Assembly (NCBI GenBank): GCA_023405135.1
Contig: JAEXYZ010000021.1
Location: 1 to 33,508 of the forward strand
Length of the DNA: 33,508 nt
Direction of reading: 5' to 3'
DNA from: Bacillota bacterium
GTDB lineage: Bacteria; Bacillota; Bacilli; Bacillales_A; Planococcaceae
A program made the translations under genes and the position numbers. Within the stretch, counting starts at the first letter, position 1; every line of letters begins with the position of its first letter. Below are positions 1 to 7,431 of this stretch, one piece after another. The notes under the pieces were generated by a model. The model saw nothing but the letters and a program-made list of their open reading frames with translations, was not told the origin of the DNA and did not search any database.

Positions 1-128
1 AATTCATACAGCACAACTCCCCTTTACTAACTTGTTTCTCAACAATTCAAGTATAGTAAAATAGGTGATGTTGTGCATTTTTATTTTAGAAATTGTTTAA
101 AAACCCCAACATTTATTATAGAACCTAG

Positions 129-170
129 AAAAATAAAAAAAGACAAACAAGAGATTTACTCAAGTTTGTC
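129..170 (-). terminator. Rho-independent terminator of the yugP-like gene
   Basis: On the minus strand a hairpin with arms GACAAAC and GTTTGTC (142-148 and 164-170), a 2-base mismatch and an inner 3-bp GAG/CTC stem is followed directly by an almost pure T tract (129-141). It lies about 50 bases past the stop of the zinc-peptidase gene. Bases 1-128 hold nothing else that I can support. Confidence 0.75.
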
Positions 171-221
171 CTGTCAATGTATTAAATTTCTTTAATCTTC
201 TTGCTAGAAAGCTTCTTCAAA

Positions 222-911
222 TTAGTCTTCAGAAGATCGCATGCCAGTATAGATTAAAATTAATCGTACTAATTCAAGTACTGCAACTGCTGCTGCTGCA
301 ACATATGTCATTGCTGCTGCACTTAAAACTTTTTTTGCATTACGTTCTTCATTATTCGAAATAATACCTAGTGAAACAACTTCATTCATTGCACGTTTGG
401 ATGCATCAAATTCAACCGGCAATGTAACAATTTGGAACAATACGCCTGCTGCAAGTAAAACAATACCAAGTAACAACATCCCTGACCATGAAGCAAAAAT
501 ACCAATCATAACAAAAATCCAAGATGCATTTGATGAAATATTTGCAACTGGTACTAATTTAGAGCGTAATGTTAAGAATGAATAAGCTTCTTTATGCTGA
601 ATCGCATGACCAACCTCGTGTGCAGCAACTGCAATCCCAGCAAGGGAACTATTATAATAATTGTCCTCAGATAATGCGACCGTTTTTGTAGCTGGATTAT
701 AGTGATCCGATAAAATACCTTGCGTCGGAACAACTCGTACATCTGATAATCCATGGTGGTCTAATATCATACGTGCTACTTGTGCACCTGTCATTCCTTT
801 TGATGCCGGCACTTGTGAAAACTTACGATAAGTACTTTTCACTTTTAATTGTGCATAAATCGGTAAAATTAAAATAATTAGAAAGTAAATAATATACATA
901 CCTAATGACAA
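222..911 (-). CDS. YugP-like membrane zinc metallopeptidase
   Basis: Probable membrane-bound neutral zinc metallopeptidase of the YugP family (Zn_peptidase_2), 229 aa; B. subtilis YugP is of similar length. An N-terminal transmembrane segment (about residues 4-21) is followed by a soluble part with the zinc-binding HEVGH motif at residues 98-102. Two or three hydrophobic segments follow between about 130-165 and 200-220. The start is taken as TTG at 911, because AGAGGAAG lies at good distance from it; the in-frame ATG at 899 sits about 18 bases from that Shine-Dalgarno. It follows ypjA with a 65-base gap. In B. subtilis that position downstream of ypjA is held by ypjB, so the neighbour differs. 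Substrate is unknown. Family call is firm; cellular role is not. Confidence 0.88.
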   Translation of the reverse strand: MSLGMYIIYFLIILILPIYAQLKVKSTYRKFSQVPASKGMTGAQVARMILDHHGLSDVRVVPTQGILSDHYNPATKTVALSEDNYYNSSLAGIAVAAHEVGHAIQHKEAYSFLTLRSKLVPVANISSNASWIFVMIGIFASWSGMLLLGIVLLAAGVLFQIVTLPVEFDASKRAMNEVVSLGIISNNEERNAKKVLSAAAMTYVAAAAVAVLELVRLILIYTGMRSSED

Positions 912-976
912 TTACTCTCTTCCTCTCTTTTAATTACTATACTACTAATTTTAATGATTCATTAACGTTTGTGCAA

Positions 977-1561
977 CTATTCACGCTTATTATTTACTAG
1001 AAACGCAATAAATATGCAACAAATTGATAACCAAAATGTAAAGTATCCGATATGACTAGCATATTGTTCTAAACTTCGATATATCGGCATTTGCCCATAA
1101 ACATAATCAATAATATCATTATGCAAAGTCCAAATTGCCGCAATGACTATATGAATTGTAGTAAATCGATATTTCCCAATATAAAGAATTGCTTCTACGG
1201 CCATAAGAAAATGTGATCCAACTAACATCCAACCTAAAGGACCAATTGATCCATTTTCTACTAACGTTAATAAATTCATTACTACAGCCCATAAACCATA
1301 CTTTACGAGTGTAATGAGTGCTAACGCTTCAATTAATTTGAAATGTATTCCAATTAACCATCCAACAATTGCAATACAAAAAAACAAACTTGCTGTAGGA
1401 CTATCGGGAACAAAAATTAAAAACTGTGGTTCAGTGATCGATAATTGACTGGAATACCAATAATAACCGTATACTGTTCCTAAAAAATTAATAATTAATA
1501 GTAACGTTAAAAATAATCGATTTGTTAAAACATACCAAGCTTGTGTGAACAATAGCTTCAT
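977..1561 (-). CDS. ypjA: YpjA family membrane protein (DUF1405)
   Basis: A 194-residue integral membrane protein with about five or six hydrophobic helices (for example residues 15-35, 48-68, 70-95, 105-128 and 168-188). Length, position directly downstream of qcrC and the N-terminal hydrophobic pattern match YpjA, a DUF1405 protein of unknown function. Start ATG at 1561 has AAAGGGG about 8 bases upstream. Linkage to the cytochrome bc genes is conserved in Bacillales, but a terminator hairpin (1672-1709) separates it from qcrC here, so it may be only partly co-transcribed. No enzymatic motif is visible. Confidence 0.85.
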   Translation of the reverse strand: MKLLFTQAWYVLTNRLFLTLLLIINFLGTVYGYYWYSSQLSITEPQFLIFVPDSPTASLFFCIAIVGWLIGIHFKLIEALALITLVKYGLWAVVMNLLTLVENGSIGPLGWMLVGSHFLMAVEAILYIGKYRFTTIHIVIAAIWTLHNDIIDYVYGQMPIYRSLEQYASHIGYFTFWLSICCIFIAFLVNNKRE

Positions 1562-1671
1562 ACCAGTACCCCTTTGTTAAACATACAAATTTAATTTTTA
1601 TGTATACTTTTTTAAGTAAGAGCATATGTAAATAAGAAAAGCGTAAATTCCTATTATAAAAAAGAAAATTA

Positions 1672-1709
1672 CCTAAAAGAGAAGAGAGTCAGTTGCCCGA
1701 CTCTCTTTT
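1672..1709 (-). terminator. Terminator after qcrC
   Basis: Hairpin arms GAGAGTC (1684-1690) and GACTCTC (1699-1705) with an 8-base loop. On the minus strand the tail reads TTCTCTTTT; on the plus strand TTTTATAAT. It lies 10 bases past the qcrC stop and would end the qcrABC transcript, possibly with read-through into ypjA. Confidence 0.75.
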
Positions 1710-1718
1710 ATAATAATA

Positions 1719-2507
1719 CTATTCTTCAGCTTTTAAGCTTGCAATAAATTCAGCTAAAACTTGAAGTTCTTCATCAGTACCTGCAAATTGACCTGCTGGC
1801 ATTGCGCCACGACCATTTTTAATTACTTCTGCAACCTCTTCAGCTGTTAATTCGTTACCTAATAAAGCAGGTGCAGCTGCTCCGCCCTTCATGTCAGCAC
1901 CGTGACATGCGATACAAGATTTACCTTGTTCACCAGTGAAGATAAGATATCCTTCTGCATTTTCATCAAATTCGATATCTACTTCATGTTTGATTTCACC
2001 TTGTTTAGCTGCAGCTTCCCAGTCATGGTTAACTACTGACTCCCAAGTTAAGTAAACCATTGCAGCAAGTGCTAATAATGCAAATGCAGTTGGTAACGGA
2101 CGTTTAGAAGGACGACGTTCTGGTCCTTTGTCTAAGAATGGCATTAATGCTAAAGCACCAATTGTTAAACCAGGAATAATAATTGCACCGATAACATTAT
2201 ATGGACCAGATGCATATGTGTATTTTAATAATTGGTACAAGAATAGGAAGTACCAGTCTGGTAATGGAATATATGAAGCATTTGTTGGATCTGCCGGACC
2301 TTCAAGTGGCGAAGGATGAGCGACAGTTAATAATAAATATCCAATTAAGAAAACAGCACCAACCATCCATTCTTTTAATAAGAAATCAGGCCAGAAAGCT
2401 TCTGTTTTACCTGGATACTCGGAATAATCTTTAGGCATATTCGGCATACGATTATTACTCGCAACACGAGAATCGCCTACGAATTTCATCCCTTTTCCGC
2501 GATGCAT
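1719..2507 (-). CDS. qcrC: Menaquinol-cytochrome c reductase, cytochrome b/c subunit
   Basis: Subunit of the bc complex that oxidises menaquinol and passes electrons to c-type cytochromes at the cytoplasmic membrane. The 262-residue protein is the typical Gram-positive fusion. An N-terminal part resembles subunit IV of cytochrome b6f, with membrane helices near residues 50-63, 103-123 and 140-155 and the PLPDWYFLFLYQLLKY quinol-site region (81-96). A C-terminal cytochrome c domain carries the haem-attachment motif CIACH at 198-202 and a probable axial Met at 236 in GRGAMPAG. ATG at 2507 has AAAGGAGG 7 bases upstream. Last gene of qcrA-qcrB-qcrC, 44 bases after qcrB. Length is close to B. subtilis QcrC (about 255 aa). 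Confidence 0.96.
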   Translation of the reverse strand: MHRGKGMKFVGDSRVASNNRMPNMPKDYSEYPGKTEAFWPDFLLKEWMVGAVFLIGYLLLTVAHPSPLEGPADPTNASYIPLPDWYFLFLYQLLKYTYASGPYNVIGAIIIPGLTIGALALMPFLDKGPERRPSKRPLPTAFALLALAAMVYLTWESVVNHDWEAAAKQGEIKHEVDIEFDENAEGYLIFTGEQGKSCIACHGADMKGGAAAPALLGNELTAEEVAEVIKNGRGAMPAGQFAGTDEELQVLAEFIASLKAEE

Positions 2508-2551
2508 AGTGTCCCCTCCTTTAGAAAAATCATAAAAAAATGCGAGTTAAA

Positions 2552-3226
2552 TCATAGCGGTCCTGAAATACCTTGGCGACGAATCATGATAAAGTGTACT
2601 GCTAGCAATGCAAATAATGCTGCTGGTAAGAAGAATACATGAATTGCAAAGAAACGTGTTAATGTTTGAGCCCCTAAAATTGCTGAATCACCAGCAAGTA
2701 ACACTTTAATAAGGTCACCAATAAACGGTACAGAGGCTGCGATTTCGATACCTACTTTTGTAGCGAATAATGCTTTCATGTCCCAAGGAAGTAAATATCC
2801 TGTGAAACCTAAACCTAACATTACACAAAAAATTCCAACACCTACAATCCAGTTTAACTCACGAGGTTTTTTATAAGAACCTGTGAAGAACACACGAAGT
2901 GTATGTAAGAACATCATTACGATTACTAATGAAGCTCCCCAGTGGTGCATACCACGTACGATTTCACCGAAAGCTACTTCGTTTTGTAAATAATAAACTG
3001 ATTTCCAAGCATTCACTACGTCTGGCACATAATACATTGTTAAGAACATACCGGATAAAATCTGAATTACTGTAATGAAGAATGTTAATCCGCCGAAACA
3101 GTATACGAATGCTGAAAAGTGATGTGCAGGGTTAACGTGCTCTGGCACTTCGTGGTCGGCAATATCACGCCAAATCGGAGTGATATCTAATCGCTCATCG
3201 ACCCAATCATAAATTTTATTTAGCAC
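2552..3226 (-). CDS. qcrB: Menaquinol-cytochrome c reductase, cytochrome b subunit
   Basis: Cytochrome b6-type subunit, 224 aa, with four transmembrane helices (about 35-60, 90-112, 125-145 and 190-215) that hold two b haems through paired histidines, for example in the RGMHHWGAS region and near residues 195-210. A Cys at position 43 (VYCFGG) matches the residue that in B. subtilis-type cytochrome b6 covalently binds an extra haem c. Start is GTG at 3226 with GGGGG about 9 bases upstream. It lies 21 bases downstream of qcrA. Works with the Rieske protein QcrA and QcrC to form the quinol oxidation and reduction sites. Confidence 0.96.
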   Translation of the reverse strand: MLNKIYDWVDERLDITPIWRDIADHEVPEHVNPAHHFSAFVYCFGGLTFFITVIQILSGMFLTMYYVPDVVNAWKSVYYLQNEVAFGEIVRGMHHWGASLVIVMMFLHTLRVFFTGSYKKPRELNWIVGVGIFCVMLGLGFTGYLLPWDMKALFATKVGIEIAASVPFIGDLIKVLLAGDSAILGAQTLTRFFAIHVFFLPAALFALLAVHFIMIRRQGISGPL

Positions 3227-3247
3227 TATTGTCTACCCCCTAACTAA

Positions 3248-3751
3248 TTAAACTAAAGTATTTGGCATTTTTTTCCCAAGCATTAAAAAACCATCTTTTT
3301 CTGCTACTTCATACTCGTCCAATGGACCTGTAGGTGGTGTACCTGGAATGTTTTTACCAGATTTCTCATAACGTCCACCATGGCAAGCACAGAAGAATTG
3401 ATCTGGGTGAGCTGAATCCCCTGCCCAGTTTACAGTACAACCTAAATGTTTACATACTGGTGAAAGTGCTACGATTGTATCTCCACTTTTATACACCCAT
3501 GCTGCTTCAGTTACATCAGATTTGTACCAAGCATCTACTTGTTCAAATGTAAAATCAACTTTAATAGGTTCTTCCGTAATATCTGCAATTTTTTGGCTAG
3601 TTTGTACAAAATCACCAGCAGCTTTTGTTTGTAATGCTGGATCAATTGCAAAGCGAATCATTGGCATTAACATACCAGCAGCCATAAATCCACCAACACC
3701 TGTTAAAGTGTAGTTTAGAAATTGACGTCTTGAAACTCGATTGTTACTCAT
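3248..3751 (-). CDS. qcrA: Menaquinol-cytochrome c reductase, Rieske iron-sulfur subunit
   Basis: Rieske 2Fe-2S protein, 167 aa, anchored to the outer face of the membrane. The N-terminus has a twin-arginine-like motif (SRRQFLN, residues 7-13) before a hydrophobic helix (about 15-32), as expected for Tat-exported Rieske proteins. Cluster ligands are visible: Cys100 and His102 in CKHLGC, and Cys121 and His124 in CACHGG. Cys105 and Cys123 form the expected disulfide. ATG at 3751 has a G-rich Shine-Dalgarno 6 bases upstream. First gene of the qcr operon, with a strong sigma-A-like promoter at 3825-3853. Confidence 0.96.
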   Translation of the reverse strand: MSNNRVSRRQFLNYTLTGVGGFMAAGMLMPMIRFAIDPALQTKAAGDFVQTSQKIADITEEPIKVDFTFEQVDAWYKSDVTEAAWVYKSGDTIVALSPVCKHLGCTVNWAGDSAHPDQFFCACHGGRYEKSGKNIPGTPPTGPLDEYEVAEKDGFLMLGKKMPNTLV

Positions 3752-3824
3752 CCTTTTCCCCCCTCTAACTAAAAGGTCAGTCCAACGGACATACTTTTAC
3801 TAATAGTAATACTAGGACATATCT

Positions 3825-3853
3825 ATGATATATCAATAAAATAGGTAGGTCAA
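3825..3853 (-). promoter_or_regulatory. Promoter of qcrABC
   Basis: Minus-strand TTGACC (3848-3853), a 17-base spacer and TATCAT (3825-3830), each one mismatch from the sigma-A consensus. It lies about 74 bases upstream of the qcrA start. An alternative TTGATA/TAGTAT pair lies within the same stretch with a 16-base spacer. Confidence 0.65.
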
Positions 3854-3904
3854 TATTGCATTCAGATGAATCGACAAGTTTGTGAACATTTCATGAAACA
3901 ATTT

Positions 3905-4354
3905 CTATACTTGAGCCCATTTGGAAGAAAGTATAGGAATTACTAGTTTTAGCTGATCTTCCAGCACTTTTTGTTTCACTTCTCTATCCATTGATTCTAA
4001 TGGAATTGATGGCAACCATATGACATCCATCTGTTCACTCAAGCTTGTCCAATAATGATCACATGTTATAAATAAAACATGCTTAAAACCTACTTGATGA
4101 AGCTCTTCTTTTAATAAAGAAGCCGATAATCCATTCCTAGTTGCCTCTGTATAGGAAAATGGAGGCATTAACATTAATCTACCCTTAAATTGTTGTTCAA
4201 TAAATGAAGTAAGAGACATTAAATATTCTGTTGCAGAACTACTTTGCAATATTGCAGATTCACTTAAGTTAAGTGAAAGTAACGGCACAATTGCCGTATC
4301 AATAAATTCCTTTTGAGATTGAAATTGTTGGACATCCTTTACATTAAAAAACAA
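3905..4354 (-). CDS. ypiF: YpiF family protein (DUF2487)
   Basis: Protein of unknown function between ypiB and qcrA, the conserved Bacillales position of ypiF; about 149 aa from the chosen start. The N-terminus (FFNVKDVQQF, then DTAIVPL) and overall length fit the DUF2487 family. No transmembrane helix or catalytic motif is visible. I place the start at TTG 4354. The longer reading frame begins at ATG 4369, but that ATG has no Shine-Dalgarno, whereas its first codons (ATGGAGGAG) form an excellent Shine-Dalgarno 8 bases before the TTG. Function is unknown; the linkage to ypiA, ypiB and the bc complex is conserved. Confidence 0.8.
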   Translation of the reverse strand: MFFNVKDVQQFQSQKEFIDTAIVPLLSLNLSESAILQSSSATEYLMSLTSFIEQQFKGRLMLMPPFSYTEATRNGLSASLLKEELHQVGFKHVLFITCDHYWTSLSEQMDVIWLPSIPLESMDREVKQKVLEDQLKLVIPILSSKWAQV

Positions 4355-4502
4355 TTGATTCTCCTCCATTTATATCAATATTTACTATGGCCAAAAAACG
4401 ATAAAAATTAACATGTTAAATTTACACTCATATGTATATATTTCCAGATGAAAAACAGGTATTAAATTTAACTAATTTAGATATTATTTAGAACAAACGA
4501 AT

Positions 4503-4540
4503 CTCATTCAGTCGCCGGGGTCGACCGAATGAGCTTTTTT
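4503..4540 (+). terminator. Hairpin with plus-strand T tail between ypiB and ypiF
   Basis: Arms CTCATTC (4503-4509) and GAATGAG (4527-4533), one mismatch, then GTCG/CGAC around a CCGGGGT loop. The plus strand continues into CTTTTTT, a canonical terminator tail. The minus strand, on which both neighbours are transcribed, has only a weak tail (ATTCGTTTGTTC). It could still partly terminate ypiB transcripts. Confidence 0.6.
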
Positions 4541-5096
4541 AAATGTTTTTTGATGTTTGCTTTAATGCTTGAAGTAAGTTGGATAGCTTATAAAATCTGT
4601 CTTTATCCCCTTTGTCTAGCGCGTCATCAATTTCCTTTAAAAGTTTTTCTTCTTGAAATGCTAACATACTGTTGTTTAACATTTCTTCTGCTATAAGTCG
4701 ATCCTTTTCACTAATATGAAGATACTTCGGCATATAAGGATTTTCTTCTAATACCGCTAAATATTGTTGGCTCGGTGGTATATTTGGAAAATTTAATTGA
4801 ATATACATGCTATCATTTGGGTGTAATCTCAAATCGTGAAAAGATTTTTCTGCATCACTCGTCATGATATTTTCTTTATAAAATCGAAAGGGTACACCGT
4901 TAGAATCAACCGATGACATGACGATTGCCCGTGGACAATAATGTGCTTCTTCAACGAAATGAATATTTTCAAGTAAATTATCATTACTTAATAAATAATT
5001 CAAAATCCATACACACTCTCTTCTTTTTAACTGAAAATTTTTAAGAAACCAACGAACAAACGTTTTTTTATCAATAATCGGAACGGAAGAAGTCAT
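4539..5096 (-). CDS. ypiB: YpiB, UPF0302 protein with C-terminal IDEAL domain
   Basis: A 185-residue cytosolic protein of the UPF0302/YpiB family. The conserved block KRRECVWILNYLLS (about residues 23-36), the HFVEEAHYCPRAIVMS segment and PFRFYKENIMTSDAEKSFHDLR are clear family signatures. A C-terminal acidic-basic helix (about 155-180, KEIDDALDKGDKDRFYKL) fits the short IDEAL domain. ATG at 5096 has AAAGGAGGG about 8 bases upstream. It lies 134 bases downstream of ypiA. Biochemical function is not known to me. Confidence 0.9.
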   Translation of the reverse strand: MTSSVPIIDKKTFVRWFLKNFQLKRRECVWILNYLLSNDNLLENIHFVEEAHYCPRAIVMSSVDSNGVPFRFYKENIMTSDAEKSFHDLRLHPNDSMYIQLNFPNIPPSQQYLAVLEENPYMPKYLHISEKDRLIAEEMLNNSMLAFQEEKLLKEIDDALDKGDKDRFYKLSNLLQALKQTSKNI

Positions 5097-5230
5097 AGCT
5101 ATCCCTCCTTTTATCTAGCTATAGTGGCTACACCACCCTCAAGGTTACTGTAATCCCTCATTTTAAACTGAAAAGATTTCGCCATTTAGGCTTGAATGTA
5201 GTTGCCGTGTAAACGAGCCACATCCGTTTT

Positions 5231-6487
5231 TTATTCTAGATTATAAAGTAAATCTAACCATTGTTGTTCTGTAGGCTGAAGTTCAATCAATTGATTTACA
5301 ACAGCACGTGCTTCATCTCGTTTACCATCTTCTATTAGGAAGTAACAAAATTTCCCTAAAAACGACGGGTCCTCTTTAAAATCATTATATGCTAGCTTAT
5401 AAATTTCGTATGCGCGTTCATACTGCTCATCTTTCGAATATGCTTCTGCAACGAATGGAGAAAGCGCAGTCCAATCGAAATCATCCTGTTTTAAATTTTC
5501 ATATAATTCTATAATATCCTCATTTCGCTCTTCATTTGCATAAATTGACATCAAAATTAAAATTGCTTCCATATATTCTGGGTCTAATGCGATGGCTTGT
5601 TGTAAATAATCAACGGCCTCTTCGGGAAGATTATTTTTTAGTGCCATCTTGCCGGCGAATAAGTAGAAGGATTTATCGTATTCGTCCCGTTTTAACCCTT
5701 CTTTTATAACTGCATAAGCCCTTTTATTATCTTCTATCATGGCATAACTTTCTGCTAATAATAAATATGCACTAAAGTAGTCTGGATCAAGTTCTTTTAA
5801 ATCTTCTAATTGTTTAATAGCAAGTTCATACTTTTCCGTTTGAAAGGCAGCATAGCCAGAGCCGAATAGTAAATCCGGTGTAACGGTTTCTTCTAGAGCT
5901 TCCATGTAATATTCAAGAGCTGTTTCATATCCCCCTCCTGAACGATAAACTTCAGCAAGTCGCTCTGCTAATAGTACACCGGCGATTGTTTTATTTTTTT
6001 CATGTAGTCCCTCGTAGATTCGTACTGCTTCAGTAAAACGGCCAGTTTCAAATAATAGCTCAGCCTTTGCAAATTGTAATAAAGATTCATTCGGTAAAAC
6101 TTGTAACGCTTCATTTATGCGTTGCTCGGCCACTTCGAACAAGCCTTGCATTTGATAATAATCCGCTAGTAAAAGTAGACTTTGAGGATACTCAGGAGCT
6201 TCAGAATCAACACTCATTAGCAATGCAAGGGCTTCATCTTCATCCCCTAATTCTATTAATACAGATGCTCGATCAATGGATAACTGTGCTTCATCAGGAA
6301 AGAGGAATTGTAAATGTTCATAGACGCGATTTGCTTCATTTAAAAAACCAAATTGCATTAATAAATCCGCAATTTCATATTGAACTTCCGGTTGTTCATT
6401 TAACAAAAAAGATTCTAATAAATTATTAATTTGTTGCAAGTCTCCATTTTGGATAGCTTGTATCATTTCATTTGTTGCATTAGTCAA
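5231..6487 (-). CDS. ypiA: YpiA, tetratricopeptide-repeat protein
   Basis: About 418 aa, built almost wholly from tetratricopeptide repeats (repeated A/G-x-x-x-x-P and LLLADYYQMQG, LLLAESYAMI, LILMSIYANE type helices), so a probable cytosolic protein-protein interaction scaffold. Length matches B. subtilis YpiA (about 423 aa) and the gene occupies the same place between aroA and ypiB. Start chosen is TTG 6487: the Shine-Dalgarno-like AAAAAAGGTGA sits 8 bases upstream of it. The upstream GTG at 6496 overlaps that Shine-Dalgarno with no spacing. Partner proteins are unknown. Confidence 0.87.
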   Translation of the reverse strand: MTNATNEMIQAIQNGDLQQINNLLESFLLNEQPEVQYEIADLLMQFGFLNEANRVYEHLQFLFPDEAQLSIDRASVLIELGDEDEALALLMSVDSEAPEYPQSLLLLADYYQMQGLFEVAEQRINEALQVLPNESLLQFAKAELLFETGRFTEAVRIYEGLHEKNKTIAGVLLAERLAEVYRSGGGYETALEYYMEALEETVTPDLLFGSGYAAFQTEKYELAIKQLEDLKELDPDYFSAYLLLAESYAMIEDNKRAYAVIKEGLKRDEYDKSFYLFAGKMALKNNLPEEAVDYLQQAIALDPEYMEAILILMSIYANEERNEDIIELYENLKQDDFDWTALSPFVAEAYSKDEQYERAYEIYKLAYNDFKEDPSFLGKFCYFLIEDGKRDEARAVVNQLIELQPTEQQWLDLLYNLE

Positions 6488-6638
6488 ATTGCTCACCTTT
6501 TTTATTCAGAGTCATTACTATGCTACATGACTTAACTAGCAAAAAACAAGAAAAAGGGTTCACCTTCTTCAATTTATTGGTTACCTATTAATAATACGTA
6601 CAAATATATAGAGTTAATGATATTTATCGCGAGTGAAT

Positions 6639-6678
6639 GTAAAGTAAACTTGACATATTGTAAACTTTACTTTACTCT
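6639..6678 (+). promoter_or_regulatory. Promoter with palindromic operator for the XRE regulator operon
   Basis: TTGACA (6650-6655), a 17-base spacer and TACTCT (6673-6678) form a promoter reading right. It is wrapped in inverted repeats: GTAAAGTAAA (6639-6648) and TTTACTTTAC (6666-6675) are exact complements, and GTAAACTTTAC (6660-6670) is itself a palindrome. The repeats cover both promoter hexamers, which is the expected layout for autorepression by the downstream HTH protein. Confidence 0.7.
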
Positions 6679-6719
6679 GTACATAGAGGAATTTATTTCG
6701 AAGGATGTGAAATTTATTT

Positions 6720-6950
6720 GTGGATGAAAAAAATGTTTATTTATCGAACCGAATACCAATTTTAAGAGCAGAATTTAAATTAACACAAAAAGATTTAGCC
6801 GAAAAAGTTGGCGTTAGTAGGCAAACAATTATTTCGATTGAAAAGGGAAACTATACCCCTTCACTTTTACTCGCCTATCAAATTGCCATAACTTTTGGAA
6901 AAACGATTGAAGAAGTATTTATTTTTAAAATTAGAGATGAGGAGGAATGA
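6720..6950 (+). CDS. XRE-family helix-turn-helix transcriptional regulator
   Basis: Small DNA-binding repressor, 76 aa. The central part (about residues 12-60) is a Cro/C1-type helix-turn-helix: the block KLTQKDLAEKVGVSRQTIISIEKG is characteristic, as is the NYTPSLLLAYQIAITFGKTIEEVF tail. Start is GTG 6720, the only start codon between an in-frame TGA at 6708 and the domain; AAGGA lies rather far upstream (14 bases). The stop overlaps the next gene, so the two are translationally coupled. It is one of only two convincing plus-strand genes in the window. It probably represses its own operon through the palindrome at 6639-6675. Confidence 0.9.
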   Translation: MDEKNVYLSNRIPILRAEFKLTQKDLAEKVGVSRQTIISIEKGNYTPSLLLAYQIAITFGKTIEEVFIFKIRDEEE

Positions 6951-6952
6951 TG

Positions 6953-7360
6953 ATGGTGAATACAAAAAATAGAAGTCTATGGTATGGAGTTACACTATTT
7001 GCTAGTATTTTATTACTTAGTTCAACTGTAATTTTTGAAAAAATGGATTCCTTTTGGGCTGGTTTAAGTGTAGCACTAGGTTTACTTGCAATTTTACGAC
7101 TTTTGCAAGTTACGAGAATTAAAACAAATGAAAATTATGCAAAAAAATGGAATGTAGAGCGGAAAGACGAACGAAATATTTACATTTCAAATGAAGCTCG
7201 ATCCAAAACCTTTTATTATTCAGTTATAATTGAAGCGATTCTAATCATTGCTTTTGCCGGTTTAAATATGGTGGAATATACGAAAATTTTAAGTTGTCTA
7301 ATAGCTGGTCAGATGATTGTTTACTGGTTAACATACTTTGTGCTAAGAAGTAAATATTGA
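6953..7360 (+). CDS. Small membrane protein, DUF2178-like
   Basis: About 135 aa with four hydrophobic segments: roughly residues 10-30 and 35-52, then 90-108 and 112-130. Between the two helix pairs is a charged cytoplasmic stretch containing RKDERNIYISNEARSK, typical of the small membrane proteins (DUF2178-like) encoded beside YozG-type regulators. Three ATG codons are stacked at 6947, 6950 and 6953. I choose 6953 because GGAGG (6941-6945) is then 7 bases away. The gene overlaps the regulator and ends in a bidirectional terminator. Function is unknown; such pairs are often thought to respond to membrane or peptide stress, which is not shown here. Confidence 0.8.
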   Translation: MVNTKNRSLWYGVTLFASILLLSSTVIFEKMDSFWAGLSVALGLLAILRLLQVTRIKTNENYAKKWNVERKDERNIYISNEARSKTFYYSVIIEAILIIAFAGLNMVEYTKILSCLIAGQMIVYWLTYFVLRSKY

Positions 7361-7367
7361 GAACAAA

Positions 7368-7400
7368 GAAAAAAGAGCAGCTTTGAACTGCTCTTTTAAT
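7368..7400. terminator. Bidirectional terminator between the membrane-protein gene and aroA
   Basis: Perfect 10-bp stem AAAAGAGCAG (7371-7380) / CTGCTCTTTT (7388-7397) with a 7-base loop and T-rich tails on both strands. It serves the plus-strand pair ending at 7360 and the aromatic operon ending at 7432. Confidence 0.85.
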
Positions 7401-7431
7401 TTACAAATATTGCAATGGATTCCTTGACTTT

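Noticed and set aside
6067..6429. 120-codon plus-strand frame within ypiA
   Set aside because: Antisense shadow of a well-supported TPR gene, with unlikely composition.
6541..6580. AAGAA..AGG/CCTTCTT hairpin upstream of ypiA
   Set aside because: Short, imperfect and without a T tail or an upstream gene to terminate.
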